The notes under the pieces: generated by a model
The model's input: only the letters and a program-made list of their open reading frames with translations
What the model was told of the DNA's origin: nothing
Database searches by the model: none
In this document: piece by piece, positions 1 through 12,226 of the stretch
How positions within the stretch are numbered: the first letter of the stretch is position 1
Layout: the number at the start of each line of letters is the position of its first letter
DNA from: Volutella citrinella
Lineage: Eukaryota > Ascomycota > Sordariomycetes > Hypocreales > Nectriaceae
Assembly: GCA_034401135.1 (NCBI GenBank)
Contig: JAWZSP010000005.1
Location: 620,001-684,000, forward strand
DNA length: 64,000 nucleotides
Reading direction: 5' to 3'
Made by a program: the position numbers and the translations under genes

Positions 1-72
1 TGCTGGCAGCAATACATAAGACCATCAGCCTCGTACCGCCTGCCCTCTCCGGCCCCTTCGCGTCGAACGCCT

Positions 73-1101
73 CTAGGCCGCCGCCGCCTGGGGGGTGTAT
101 CGGTACCGCGGCAGCATCGACATGCGCTCCTCGGGGCTGACCTCTGCATCGTCGTACACCATCCGTGACTTCTTGCCCTTCTTCTCGCCAGCCTCCTCCG
201 CATCGCCCTTGGGTGGCGCCCCGGGTTTTATGCCCGCCTCGGCCATGCGGATGAGCTGATCGATGTCGTCGCCCGGCGCACCCGCACCGCCAGGCCAGGC
301 GCCGCCCTGCGTCGGTCGCTGGGGGAGCCCGCTTGGGGCTGCCACGGTGCCCGGCGGCCGGCTCGGCAGCGAAGATCCCATATAGCTCTGCGCGGCCTGC
401 TGGTCATATTGCGCCTGCTGGCCCTGGAAGGCGGCGTTGTCTCCGGCGGGTTGCGCGGCGGGGGCGGCCTCGAGTGTGCCTCCGCTGGCGGCGACGGCCT
501 TGCGGTGGGCGCGGAACTCGGCAAGTCGGGCCTTGAGCTCATCGGCGCCCTCGATCTTGACCTTCTTGCGGGCGTTCTTCAAGGACTGACCCGGCAGCGG
601 GTTGCCGGTGGCGATGCGCCGGTCCTCCTGTGCCTGGTAGAAGTTCTGGATGATGCGGTTGCGGTGCTGGTCGAGCGTCTCCTGGGGGATACCCTCCATG
701 CCGAAGATCTCGACCTCTAGGCCCTGGCGGTTGGGCAGCGCATTCTCGACCTGTGACAGAGTCTCCTTGTGGACCTGGTTCATGTGGACGGAGAGACCTG
801 CGCAGTTCAACGGGTTAGCTCAGCGCCGAGCGAGTGTGCAATGCTGGCGAAACTAACCTCCTGCTGTGTTCAATCGTCGGCCGCATCGGTCGCACTTGAA
901 GTGCTTCGCTTTCTGGTGGGAGATGAGGAGCTTGAGGTCTTCGAAGTCGCGCTCGCCTGTAAATTTCTAATGTCAGCTCAGCGTTCAATGACGGAGGTCG
1001 TGCATGGAAGCCTGCAGCTGCAACGTCGACGTACAGTAGTAGCACCACGGACGACCGAGGATCTCCTCGACGTCGGGGTGTCCGCGCCGCTTCTTGCCCA
1101 T
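73..1101 (-). CDS. BuGZ/ZNF207-like C2H2 zinc-finger protein
   Basis: Three exons, 1101-1035, 956-858 and 797-73, joined by GT-AG introns, give 296 residues. The start [15 protein letters not shown] and the finger [20 protein letters not shown] motif followed by [25 protein letters not shown] are the paired C2H2 fingers of the ZNF207/BuGZ family; both finger regions are split by introns and only reconnect with these joins. The long C-terminal part is rich in Ala, Gln, Pro and Gly and ends in a basic stretch ([12 protein letters not shown]) and a Tyr-rich tail. In animals this family binds microtubules and Bub3 and also acts with the spliceosome; in filamentous fungi the role is not established. 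The family assignment is recognition of the finger module; the function is inference. Next gene upstream is on the same strand, 1.2 kb away. Confidence 0.88.
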
Positions 1102-2259
1102 CTTGTCGCGCGCGAGGGCCGCTGTGTACTTGATAGCCTCCGATAGATTTCAGTGCCTCGACGGCGACGGCTACGGGAATCGGGATTGGCTGATGGAGGT
1201 AGCTGGAGGTGCAGCTGGGAGACGCGACGCTACCAAAGTCGAAAGTTGCACGTCCTGGTGCGGCTAAAGTTCGGCTAAGCGAGCTCTCGCGCTTCTCGTC
1301 CAGCAGGCCCGGACTCACACTGTGTGTACTCCATTAATGAGTTCTTATTTTCAATCTGTACAAGCCAAGAGGGAGGCAATGGTTTGCCCATCTTGGAATG
1401 TAATCGAATTTCAGATTACATGGTGGGATCAACTTCTGGCTGCCTCGTGGTAAAAGCTGTGCGAATTTCTTGACCACTCTCGATATCCATCTGCAACAGG
1501 TGTATCATCACTGTCTCAGTCCCTCTTCACTCCTTCTCTCTCACTCCAATGGCACGAACGGCTTCGGTAAAGCTCTCGCAACTTTAAATCCAAATGCATG
1601 TGAATGTATTTAGGTGACGAGGGCGTCTGCCTAGCTAAAGGAGCGCCCAGCCAAGCCCAGAAAACCCTAAGTGACACCTCCTCGACACCTCCCCAAACCC
1701 AAAATGATGGTCAGTCAATCGCCGACGTGACTTTTCCAATCCCTCTCCCTATCGGCCACTGTTAATTTTCCTATTGATCGAAAATATGCACCCTTTAAAA
1801 TTCGCAAGCCGCTATAATTGCGGACTTGTTGCCGCCAGTCTAAAGTTGTCCCTGCCCTTCATCGTGTCGCATCGTACTCTTCTTCAGTAAAGTAGAAAAC
1901 CAGGAGCAGGTCCCCCTGTCTTGGGGACCTCGGGCCAATTTGCCACGGGGGTATGTCCACCTTGTGGAAAAACAAGAAAAGAGGAGAAAAAGAGAGAGCT
2001 CATTGTCATCACTCGTAGAGTGTCCCTGCCCAACCAAGCAAGCATTATAAAACTCCCAATCCCATCCCCTGCTGATGGGGAATTAATACACACAGCGAAT
2101 TGGGTTGAAATCGCGCCGTTTTCAGCGCTGGCGATTGAAGAAGATTTCCAAAACAAGAACGCCGCAAAATGCTGCGCCGGGCGGTTTGCGAATTTCGTGT
2201 CAAGTCGAGCCAAGTCAAGAAATGCCAACGCCACGCCACACGACGCCATGCCGTGCCTC
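1102..2259. other. Intergenic, no gene seen
   Basis: This stretch lies between the promoter side of the zinc-finger gene and the 3' end of the Zn2Cys6 gene. It is more AT-rich than the genes beside it and has only short reading frames without protein-like composition. It should contain the zinc-finger gene promoter and the 3' untranslated region of the transcription factor. Confidence 0.6.
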
Positions 2260-5200
2260 TCATCCCGATCCGTTAGAGTCCAAGGAATCGAAAAGCATGA
2301 GCGGCCACTGCGTGCCATGGGGAATGCCCAAGTCGTGCAAGCCTGGACCGCCCTGGCCCGGGGTGGCCGGGTCTCGACCGCTGCCACTGCCAAGATTAAG
2401 TAGCGCTGTCGCGCTGTACCTGTCCTGGCTGTCTGCAATGGCAGTCGTCCAGTCGTGCCAGGTGTTGTTGCGGCCCTGGACGACCATGTCCGTGGGCGTG
2501 GGGGGATGCACTGCGATGTGCTGCGCTGCCTGTGAGGCGAATGCGATGAGGGGGTTTGACAGCGCCGATGAGCTGTCAGGCATGGTCGCGGTGACAGGCG
2601 GCTGGACTGTGCTGTTGTAAAACATGGCGGCGGGCTGTGTCTCGTACGCAGCAGGGACGAGCCCGACCTGTGGTTGGTTGTTGTATGTCAGGTTGGAATA
2701 TGAGGCCTGACCGTTCATTGTTGCGTTTTGGTAGAAGTTCTTGGACTCGTCGACATCCGCCTGGAGTGCGGTTCCGTTCGGTGCTGCCGATTGGCCCTGG
2801 CCCAAAGGAAACGGTGTCGTTGACGGCTGGCCTTCAAGCTTCTCCTGCTTCACCTCCAGTGGTGGAGGTGGTCCCGTCCCATCAACGTTCTTCTGACGCA
2901 TGTCATGGTCGATCCAGGCGATGGTTCGATTAATAATAGCGCCGATTTCGGTACTTATGCGAGACCCCATTCCTGATATCAGTGTTAGTTTGCGAGACAT
3001 GCCAGGCGGGCAGAGAAGTAAACGTACCAAGTAAGCCGCCAGTTTCCTCGAGGATGCTAATCCAGCCATCCATCTCCTGCCTCAAGCTAGCAATAGCCTC
3101 GGGTGTCGTTTCCAAACGTTTCTCCCAGAGAGAGACCAGCATGGTAAAGATGGACAGTGTGTTCACCGAGAGCTGGTACCACGTAGTGTCAAGACACTTG
3201 TACTTTTGCACTTGAAGCTGAACGTGGAGGTACTGCCTTGCAACATCATTGCTGATGCGAGCGTTCTCCTCCATCATAAGCTTATCGGTCGTGAGAGCCG
3301 CGGACGGGTGCCGGAGGGAGAGTCGGAACTCAAGGTAGAACATTCGAACCCACAGAGCCAACATGTGTGTTTGCTCTGTCTGCTCCGGATGACCAAGCTT
3401 GAGGTGGCCAGGTAGCTCATCTAGCCAGATCTGGATCTGCTCCTCAAGCGAGTTGATGATCTCGACATAATTCTGCGGCTCTCGCCTCACGCAGTAGAGA
3501 TTTGAATACATTTCCAGAAATAGAAGCGTGATTTTGTATGCTGCAATGCCTGGCTGAAAGGGGCAGTGAACTTCGCGAGACGTGTCGACGCCATCCTCAC
3601 TCAGCAGCTCGTCAGCGATGGGTTCCGGGAAACCGACATCAAACTCTTCGATGGTGATGGGCATGGGGCGTCCTCGGCGACCGTTGACACAGACATGGAC
3701 AGTCATGATGGCCCACCAAACTCGCTTCCTTAGTTCGTGGTGAAGGTTTGTCGGCTCGCCCGGTTTCCTTGATTCTCGGTGCAGGTTGATCTCAAGGGCG
3801 CGTTGCATTGCGAGGTTGCCAATGAGAGCAGCGCAACCGGGCTTGGGGAAAGACCGGCAGTGAACGGCCACCATTGCCATGGCCTGGACGGCCTCAATCT
3901 CTTGTGACAGAATAACCTCGTGGAATTTACTTAGGGCGAAGTGAAAATGCTTGTTGGATAATTCGTTCAACTGTGCGCAATGCTCCACTTGCTGCCAGTT
4001 GCGAGTGCCGTACTGAAAGTTGATGATGGCGAAGATCATGTGGACAATCACGGTCTGAGAAGCGGTAGGCTTGAAATCAGGCTCATCGTATATGCGCGTC
4101 AACTAGCGAGCCATTAGCAGAATTCCCACGAGATATTGCTGCCTGGAAGGGGCAGCACGTACCAGTGTCATGAATGATGGCTTGTGGAGTATTGGGAGGA
4201 AAGCGGATACTGTGAGAAAGTACCACTCAGCGTAGGTGAAAGCCTCCTCTCGAGGAGGAAGATCAACGGGCACCACGGGGTTGATACCCTGCGTTGACTG
4301 AAGAAATGCCTGAGGAGACCTATTGTATAGGGGTGCAGGCTTCTCAAAGTTGGTGGGCGGCGCCTCCATCTCAGGCACCTCGATGGCGGCGAAGTCAACC
4401 GTGGTGCCGAGGATGGACAGGCGAGTGCCCTTGCACGTGTTCCACATCCCCGTGTCGCCCTCGACGCCGAGATGGCTCTCGTTGGGACGGGTATGGAACA
4501 GGCTGCGCGGGAAATGGGGGGCCATGGCGCGCTTGGGTGAGTAGTTCTTGATCCAGGTGCTGCCGACCTGGGTCCAGCGGTCGGTGGCGCTTGGGTCCTG
4601 GATGAGGTTGCCCATGCTGTCCATGGACACGCCTTGGGGAAACTGGGCATATGGGCTCCATTCATACGGCTTGACATCGACGCCGTTTTCACCCAGGAGC
4701 TTCTCGAGGTCGCGGATATGGGACATCATATCGTTCTTCTCGCGCTCGAGCTCCTGCAGGTAGCCGCGGCGCTCGGTGCGCCCGGTGACACGGTCGGTGA
4801 CATAGCACTCGAGGCTCTGGTTGGTGCAATGGGAGCAGCCCTCTGGCAGGGCATCGCAGCGGATCTTGCGTACCTGTACGACGGGGGATGGAGCATTAGC
4901 ATCGTTGATGTGACGACATGGTTTGGGATTGGGGGATTGGGGCCGGGAGGGGCGCAAGACGGATCGCCTACCTTGCATCTATCGCACGCCTGTCCAGTGC
5001 GCGTGTAAGACTGCAGGCGATTCTTAACCACACTGGAGAAGTCATCATTGCCACGGTCGAGCCGGGGCAGCTTGACCTTTCCGCCGGAGGGCGGGCCGGA
5101 GGACTCCTCATCGCCGGAGCCCCCAGCGGACCTCTTGCCCGGGGGCTTCGCCGGCATGGTGGGCGGCTTCTTGCGTCGCGGAGGCGATGGCGCTCGAAAT

Positions 5201-5703
5201 GTAAAGGCAGCTGAGGATGAAGAGACCGTAGAGGACGACGATGGGGAGAAGGCCGACGACGGGCTCGTAGGAGATGCGGGTATCACGCGCGGTGCCGCAG
5301 ACTTGGTCAAGGAGGCCGGGGCGGCGGTTGTGTGCAGCTGCCGCTGCCGTTGCCTTGAGGTGGATGGCACAGAGGTAGCGGAGGACGCGGCAGACGACGA
5401 CAGGGAGACGTTCGCAAGAGGATCGAGGCCGTTATCCGGGCCCCATGCGAGGGAGAGAGAGCGCTCGTCGGCGGCGGGCCAGGACAGCGTGTGCGACGGG
5501 GGGCGAGGGTTCGATGCGATGGGCAAGTTGAGGCTGCGTTGCGGAACCTGGGCATCCATCATGGGCTGGCGCTCCGGCCGACAGGTAGGTGCTCCTGAGA
5601 CGGCCAGTGGGCCCTGCGACGGGATGGGCTCCAGCTCACTGTAACCCACAGAGGACAGGGGCACTGTGTACAGGGCTGGCCTAGCGGGGTGCGCCCTGTG
5701 CAT
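2260..5703 (-). CDS. Zn2Cys6 fungal-specific transcription factor
   Basis: Four exons, 5703-4972, 4873-4163, 4102-3028 and 2972-2260, encode about 1,076 residues. The binuclear zinc cluster has spacing C-x2-C-x6-C-x6-C-x2-C-x6-C at about residues 240-267 and is cut by the first intron directly after the second cysteine. A heptad-like helix (RGYLQELEREKNDMMSHI) follows and would allow dimerisation. The middle homology region of the Fungal_trans type starts near EWYFLTVSAFLPILHKPSF. The 240 residues before the cluster are Ser/Pro-rich low complexity, so this regulator has an internal rather than N-terminal DNA-binding domain. The open frame reaches 5730 but begins there with GTG; ATG at 5703 is the first, and ATGs at 5562 and 5559 are alternatives. 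A nuclear DNA-binding regulator is well supported by family; target genes are unknown. Confidence 0.85.
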
Positions 5704-8253
5704 TAGCGGGCAAGGCTGCTGGGCTCGCACGGATCTAGGCCCGAGGCTTAGGGGCAGCGCTAATCAGGTAGGCGGGGGGCCCAGATTGGACGCCCGCGGG
5801 AATCGAGGCTGGCGTCGATCAACTCTCGACCGAAGCAGACACGCTGTATTGCGCGGTGAACCTGGCAGGCCCGTGGCGATGAAGCGATCAAGGAGGGAGG
5901 GGCCAAATGCCGCCGGCAGCTGACCCGAAGTGATTATTCCCGTGTCCGAGCCCCGAGGCTCGACTCTCGAGCTGGTGAAGAATGGTGCAGATGGATGTCG
6001 TGATTCGACGAGGCGGGCAGCATGGGGTCAGGAAAAAGAAACGACCAGGCCATACAAGGGCCACGGGCAAATAGTCTGTCTTTGAACAAGGAACAATAAC
6101 GCCTCGGCCACGGGGGCTTGAATCGCAGCAATCGGGCTCAAATGCTCAATCAAGAAAAGGCTGATACATTACCCATTGACTAATAGACCCTTGATCCCGG
6201 GCATTACCAGACAACGGGATCATGGGTTCAAGATATATACCACCCGCTAGCATCGCGGCCGTGCCGCTAGCAGCGGGCGTAGGATTCACGGGCCACGGCG
6301 TCGTCTGCGCAGCGCCACGACCACCCGGGGTTGACGATGCCATGATGCAGCCACTCATGCTGGCTAGACGGTCGACCCGTGCGTGCAGGCAAACGCCTCC
6401 CGGTGGGAATCTGGGCAGCACATGGAAGCCTAGAAACCTCCGAGGCGCCAAAGCATGGCGAAGCTGGCGCCGGATGGGGGAAAGCAGATGGTGCAGGCAA
6501 AGCTGAGAGACAGATGGGCGGATTCATCACGTCAGGCGCCTTCTAGAATGGAGATCCTGCTGGGCCCGCAGGCGCCACTCGATGCAGCTCGGAAGGATCG
6601 CGATTATTAAAATCAAGCCGCTGACCTGGGGATGCAGAACCCGTGGCCGTCGACAGTGTCCCACACCACGCAAAGGTTCCCACGGTCGGGTTGCAGGTCG
6701 ACGGCGGGCCGACGGTTGCTGGAGCAAGCCACATCTAGACATTTCCAAAGTCAAGGCCTGGTCAAATCCGGTGAGTGGCGGGCCGGGAAGGGCGGGACAC
6801 GCTGTGACTGTGATGACCACCAGGCTTGGGTTCCACGGGCGGAGCGACAGCAGCCTCCACTGGCTCACATTGACTATGTTTCTCCGAAGCTCTTGGGAGG
6901 CGTCGCAGTGCTGGCTCCTAGCACCAGACGGCGTAGAGTCTGTCGGGTTTGCGATGACCTATGAATGCGACGTTACGGTCCCTGAGGGAAGCAGGGTGGT
7001 CGAGGAAGGGTTTAGCTCCTGTTTGTGTGCGGAGCATGTCACACATAGCCCCATGTAAGGTCGTCACTTTTGTTCCTAGATCAGGAGGCGACCAGATGAG
7101 CCACTCATTTTGATTAGTAGCGGCCTGCTCGTGTTGCGCAGACACACAGCTCCCATCATCCATGTTGATCCATGCAAATGAGCCAACCCAGCAAGCTCAG
7201 CGATCGATAGCGCGGAGACGCGGGGGCAAAGGCAGATTGTCTCATTACCGGGCCCAGCATCATGGCCCTTTTGGCAGGTTTGGCTTGGGGCCGATCTTGT
7301 GACGACCCCGGTGGCGTTCTCACAGAGAGAGAAAGCAAGCACTCAGTTGCCCACGCCCCGCTTGTAAGCTGAGTCTGATTGTCCCGATGACGATGACAGC
7401 CCCAGAGCTGGTGCTCTGTTTGCTCTCCCGTGGCTCCCCGCCAGCTGACGGGCAGCCCGACAGGCCCTCAATACGGCCGGACATTTTCAAAGCGGCCGAC
7501 ATGAGCCCATTACGTCTTTCTAAACGTACTGCAACCTGCAACTAATACCCAATGACATCAGGCGGGTCGAATAGTACTAGCCCGTGCTGCAAGGAGTGTT
7601 GGTGTGATGCATCTGCTCCCTTGTGTGGTCGAGAGACCTTGCATCGAGGAGCTGTCGCGCACCACCCAACTTGCCAACCCAGAGGTGCACCACAGGGAGC
7701 CCCGCGTCAGGGCCCCACTGGGCTGCGGCGGCGGTTCACCATGCCAAAGGCGTGGTCTGGGTGACACTGGCCCCCCTCAGGCTCTCGGCGTGGTACCGAG
7801 ACAGTGGTTGGATCTGTCACTATCGAGATGGCCCCCCCTCCAAGGTCCCGTCCCAAACCCTGCACATGCAAAGTGCACAGTGTGCCATTCTCCTCTCCCA
7901 CGTTGTGTACAGTCAAAATACTCCTCTCAGATGGTTAGACTCTGCCTGTGCTCTAGCACGTCAAGCACACACCACCACTGACAACAAGCACCAGCCACAC
8001 ATCGCACCAACAGCCACACTTTGAATCCCCGCCCGCGCCACAACTATCCATTTTCCCTTACCCCTCCACTCCTCCCGCTCAGTGTGTCGATTTTGATGCA
8101 CGGCACTCACTGACTTTGACCTCCCTCGGGTTCACCTGATCGCGAGCTCCTTGATTCGCTCGTTTGTTCCGCCTTTCTCGCCGGACAACGACTCGCGAGA
8201 GCCCGCAGTGAGCCCGAGACTCGGGACTTGGCGACGCCGACAGCTAATGCACC
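5704..8253. other. Long divergent intergenic region, no gene seen
   Basis: About 2.5 kb separates the divergent transcription factor and CGI121 genes. The open frames here (up to about 158 codons) have no recognisable motifs and no convincing splice partners. The last 200 bases before CGI121 are C/T-rich, as is common in fungal core promoters. The length suggests a large upstream region or long leader for the transcription factor, but nothing in the sequence proves that. Confidence 0.55.
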
Positions 8254-8981
8254 ATGTCTCTCGAAACCCTAACGCTGGACCATCTCCCGGCCGGTCACCA
8301 AGTCCATCTCGCTCTTTTCCGCAACGTGCAAAATGCTTCCTTCCTGCACCAGCAGCTGATTGCCCGCAACGCCGACTTTGAGTATGCTCTGGTAGATGCC
8401 TCGGTGGTATGTCTACCTTTGATGTGAAGATGCGCTTGTGTGTATTGCGTGGAACTAATCACCGGGCAATGCCGTGCAGGTCGTGTCAAGACTGCAACTC
8501 CTTTCTGTTGTCTTTAAGGCTGCCGCGTCAGCAGCAAACGGCGCACTCAAGACGCCAAATGTGCACTCCGAAATCGTCGTGTCGCTCAGCCCTTCTAACA
8601 ATGTGCGTTCACCTCGCTCACTCTGCCTGCGTATGTCATGAGCGAGACTAATCACCCATCCAGATCGCCGATGCCTACCGTCGCTTTGGCATTTCACCCA
8701 GCACAAAAGACTTGATTGTGGTCAAAGTAGTGCTCCCTGCCGAGGACGGCACCCTCGCCATCACGGGTCAGCAGGTGTGGGATCACCTAGAGGCCAACGT
8801 GCAGGGCGAGGCCCTACCATTCACAGACGACAACATTGGGGCCTTATCAGACGTGCCCAAGGTGCGCAAGTACTACAAGCTCAACGGCCTCAAGTGGATC
8901 GATGACATCAAAGACGAAAAGGTGAGGCAGAAAGAAATGGAACTTATCATCGTGGGAGCAATGGCGTTGCGCGGTGTGTAA
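8254..8981 (+). CDS. CGI121: EKC/KEOPS complex subunit Cgi121
   Basis: Exons 8254-8406, 8480-8602 and 8664-8981 join in frame to 197 residues. The product matches the Cgi121/TPRKB family: an N-terminal segment resembling [20 protein letters not shown], then [29 protein letters not shown] helices, a [23 protein letters not shown] core and a C-terminal AMALRGV-like end. In yeast the subunit belongs to the KEOPS complex (Kae1, Bud32, Pcc1, Gon7), which makes the t6A modification of tRNA and affects telomeres; Cgi121 helps recruit tRNA to Bud32-Kae1. Length is close to the yeast protein (about 180 residues). It is convergent with proline dehydrogenase, with a gap of under 400 bp. Splice sites are clean GTATGT...GCAG and GTGCGT...CCAG. 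Confidence 0.88.
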
Positions 8982-9367
8982 TCGGGACAAAGGCACAGGG
9001 GAAAAGGACATTCAAGGATATGGGAACACGGGAACACTAAAAAATCACGGCGAGACAGCTTTCTGAACTTGATTAACGTAAGTCATTTCATCATCTATGC
9101 TTCGTCTAGCTCTAAAGCATGTGACCCTAAATCGCCCCAGACTCCCAAAATCGCTTCCAAAATGCACAAGCAAGGAGCTCGTTAAAAGTGTGGTCGAGCG
9201 TTCAACCGAAACGCATCATGCGCCTCCCGACCCTAAACACGCCCGCTGGCCGTTTCGTCGTTTCTATTCGGCTTTTTGGTCTTGTTCTTCTTGTTCTGCT
9301 TCCTCTTCTCTTCATTCTTCTTTTTTTCTAGAATCTTTGCTCTTCTCTTCTTCCGTTGCCCTGCCAC
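8982..9367. other. Convergent 3' intergenic region
   Basis: About 390 bp between the stop codons of CGI121 and proline dehydrogenase. It has AT-rich and CT-rich tracts (for example 9285-9350) expected of two converging 3' untranslated regions. I see no gene in it. Confidence 0.6.
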
Positions 9368-10892
9368 CTAGGCGAGGCCAACGGCGCTCTTGCAGCGGCG
9401 CACAAGCTCAGCCCACATGGCGTCGCGGCCCGTCTTGGTGCGCTGGACGGCGTCCTTGTTCTCGTGGGCGCGGCGGAGCAGGTACTTCATGCACTCGCCG
9501 GTGGTGCCCCAGACAAGGTACTTGTACGCGGGCAGGACGGCGGCCGGGTTCTTGTGGCCGGCCTCGACGAGCTCGCAGCTGACCTCGTCGGCCATGCCCT
9601 GCAGCTGGGCAAAGGCCACGTCCGACTTGGCCTCGCCGGCGTCGAGGATGGCGCGGGCGGCGCGGACCGACTCGAGGTTGTGCGAGGCGACGACTAGGCT
9701 GGCGGCGGGGTAGACGCCCTGGCCCTCGACGCCGTTGCCCCACTGGCGTCGCAGGATGCTGGCGGCAATGCCGTCGTAGCACGCGTCTGTGTCCTCCTTG
9801 GTGTCGTGGAACAGGTGGCGGGGGTCGGTGCCCAGGTACGCGCCGCGGACGAGCTTGACACCCAGTGAGAAGCCTCCCTCCTGAGCGAGGGCGAGGTGGC
9901 GGGAGACGACCTCGGGGCACACCTTCTTGTACGCCTGGTAGGTGCCGAAGACGACGGCCTGGTCCTGGTCTTGGTTGTACTTGCGGGCGAACTCCAGGGT
10001 CCAGTCATCGATGCCGTCCTGGAGCATGTCCTGCTCGGCGTCGAAAAGGAGGCGAACACCACGCTCCTGGGCGAGCTTGCAGATGGAATCGATGGACTTG
10101 TACAGAGTAGGACTCGGGAGTTGGCGGGCCTTGAGCTGGTAGAGGGCGAGACTGCCGGCACCGGTGAATCTATCGAGTCCGTTAGCATCCATCTTGGTCC
10201 TGAATTTTGCCTTCTGTGTAGGTTTTCAGTCCGACTTACTTCATGGCAACAAAGTCGCCGGGCTGGGCAAGCTCAATGGTGGAGAGGGTGCCCTGGGCCC
10301 AGGGAACGATCTCGTTGTCGATGCACTCTTTGGTCTCCTTGGCGCCGTCGACGAGGGCACTAGCCTGGTCCTTGGAGAGGACGACCTCCTTGGCGTAGCC
10401 CATAATCACACCAGTGAAGCCAATCTTCTTGAGGTTCGTAATCGTCTCGCGCACCTCGGCCGGGTTCTCGCCCGCGCAGAACTGGGCGTAAAACGTCTTC
10501 TTGAGGAAGAAGCGCAGCAGCGGGTTCTTGTCCGGGTTGAGGATGGGGTTTGTGGTGTTGGCCAGGATGCCCATGATGTGCAGCGACGGGGGCAGCAGCA
10601 CCTTGGACGAGGACACAGTCGTGGTGGCCAGGGAGCGCAGGATCATGCTCAGCGGCAGCACGGAGAGCGGCGCGCTGGTCTCATCGGCTGGTGGCATGGG
10701 GTCTGGGATTGGGTGCTCGAGCACGGTCGAAGTGCGGCGCTCTGACGAGTGGATGCGGCGGCGCGCGGCCATGGCGAGAGCTGCGGATGGCCGGAAGGCA
10801 GGCATGGCGCTGGAGGAAGAGAGGAGCTGCTCGGTCGAGGATGACACTGCCCAGCGCAGCTGGGAGGTCCCTCGGCCACAAGCAAGGCTCAT
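9368..10892 (-). CDS. prnD: Proline dehydrogenase (proline oxidase), mitochondrial
   Basis: Two exons, 10892-10240 and 10169-9368, give 484 residues, close to Aspergillus PrnD. The enzyme oxidises L-proline to pyrroline-5-carboxylate with FAD and feeds electrons to the respiratory chain. The N terminus is rich in Ser, Ala and Arg without acids (MAARRRIHSS near residue 40), as in a mitochondrial presequence; an internal ATG at 10805 is an alternative start. Family motifs include GFTGVIMGYAKEVVL, the segment VRLLFDAEQDMLQDGIDDWTL, KLVRGAYLG, and the C-terminal YLLRRAHENKD, whose arginines bind the proline carboxylate. The other genes of the Aspergillus prn cluster are not adjacent here; the neighbours are CGI121 and a Tim17-like gene. 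Confidence 0.93.
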
Positions 10893-12226
10893 TATATGTG
10901 GATGGGCGGAAGTGCTGTGAGATGCGGTGATGGGGCTGTACGACTCTATGCGTGGAAAGGTTGTGTGCTGTGTTGGGATTCCCCGATTCTAAAGGGTTGT
11001 TTGGAAATGGGATGGGCTTATGTATGTCAACGCCCTGGCTCTGTACCTAAGGGTTGTGACGACGAGGTGATGTAGAAGTGAGTTGCGGGTGGCGGATATC
11101 AAGCGGCGATAGATAGTGCACCAGGAACCAGCGAACCTGATAGCAGAGATTGGTATTAAGATAGATGAGACAAAGAATCCTGTTCAACCCGTGTTCACTC
11201 CAAGAAGGGGTGGGAGGGCAGCGGATGCTTTCTTATAGTTACAAACAGGAACAAGAGACAGGGAGGGTGGGCTGGGTTGGGTTACTGGAGGTGGCGGCGT
11301 TATCGCGGGTCCCTCCAAGATCCAGCACAAGCCGCGCATCCACCCTCCACGCTGGCATGCCGAGCGCACGGCTCACGCCCTCGTCGACGCAGACGACATG
11401 ATGTTAGTGCCTGGCCAGGGCGGCGGCGAGTGGACGATGGGCACGGCCGAGGCGAGCTTATCGGCGTCACGTGGCGCTGCTCACACGCACACCGGGGGGC
11501 GCCAGCGCGCAAGGATGTGGGCGACGATAGCGGGCGATGCCAAAAGGCCGAAAGTAGCCGTCGTGGGGGCGAGCCTGGGTCCTGGGGCCAAAGGTTGGGA
11601 AAGTGCGAACGGCCAGTTGTGACAGTGGCTGGTGATTGGCCGCCCCAACATTGTCTCTGATAAATAGATAGGTAATTGACGGCCGATGCCGCACCACAGC
11701 CTCTCCCCCAGTCTGCGACCGAGCATGGACTATGGGGAGAGCAATGCCGGAGAGCCCATGCTCATTGCGGGAGGGAAGAGGCGAGGCCGTCGATGACTCC
11801 CCGCTGTCTCCGTGGCACGGGGCCTTGGGGTCTTGAGATGTCGTCAGGCAGGTGGCCCAAGGCATAGACCATTAGAAGAGACCATGACGATGCACCAAGA
11901 ATGGTGTAGCCAATGCCCGGGGTTCATGCATAGCCAATCCATGCGATGCCTTGGGGCTCTGCTCAACGTAGCAGTAGACCGACGGGACGCCCCTGTCAAC
12001 CCGTCGCGTGCACACGGCCGGTCCCTCCAGGCCAGGCTAGGACCGCTTTTGGTTAACAGAAATCACGGGGTGCAGCAGAAAAATTGCCATTGCTTGTCTG
12101 TCCCGTCTGTCTCTGGTTTGTCCCTGCCCTTGCGCTGGGCGGGGCTGGGCCAGCGCGGATGGCATCGGCGCGGGTGAGGCTTTCGACTGGCCTAGCCCCA
12201 CCTTCGGCCGAGCCGGCGTCCTCAAT
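10893..12226. other. Intergenic, no gene seen
   Basis: This 1.3 kb lies upstream of proline dehydrogenase and downstream of the Tim17-like gene. The open frames have arbitrary composition on both strands and no motif. It presumably carries the proline dehydrogenase promoter; I cannot name any operator with confidence. Confidence 0.55.

Noticed and set aside
5048..5644. 198-codon plus-strand frame over the first exon of the Zn2Cys6 gene
   Set aside because: Complement of Ser/Pro-rich coding sequence; no motif.
6582..7058. 158-codon frame in the long intergenic region
   Set aside because: No recognisable domain, overlapped by frames on both strands of similar length.
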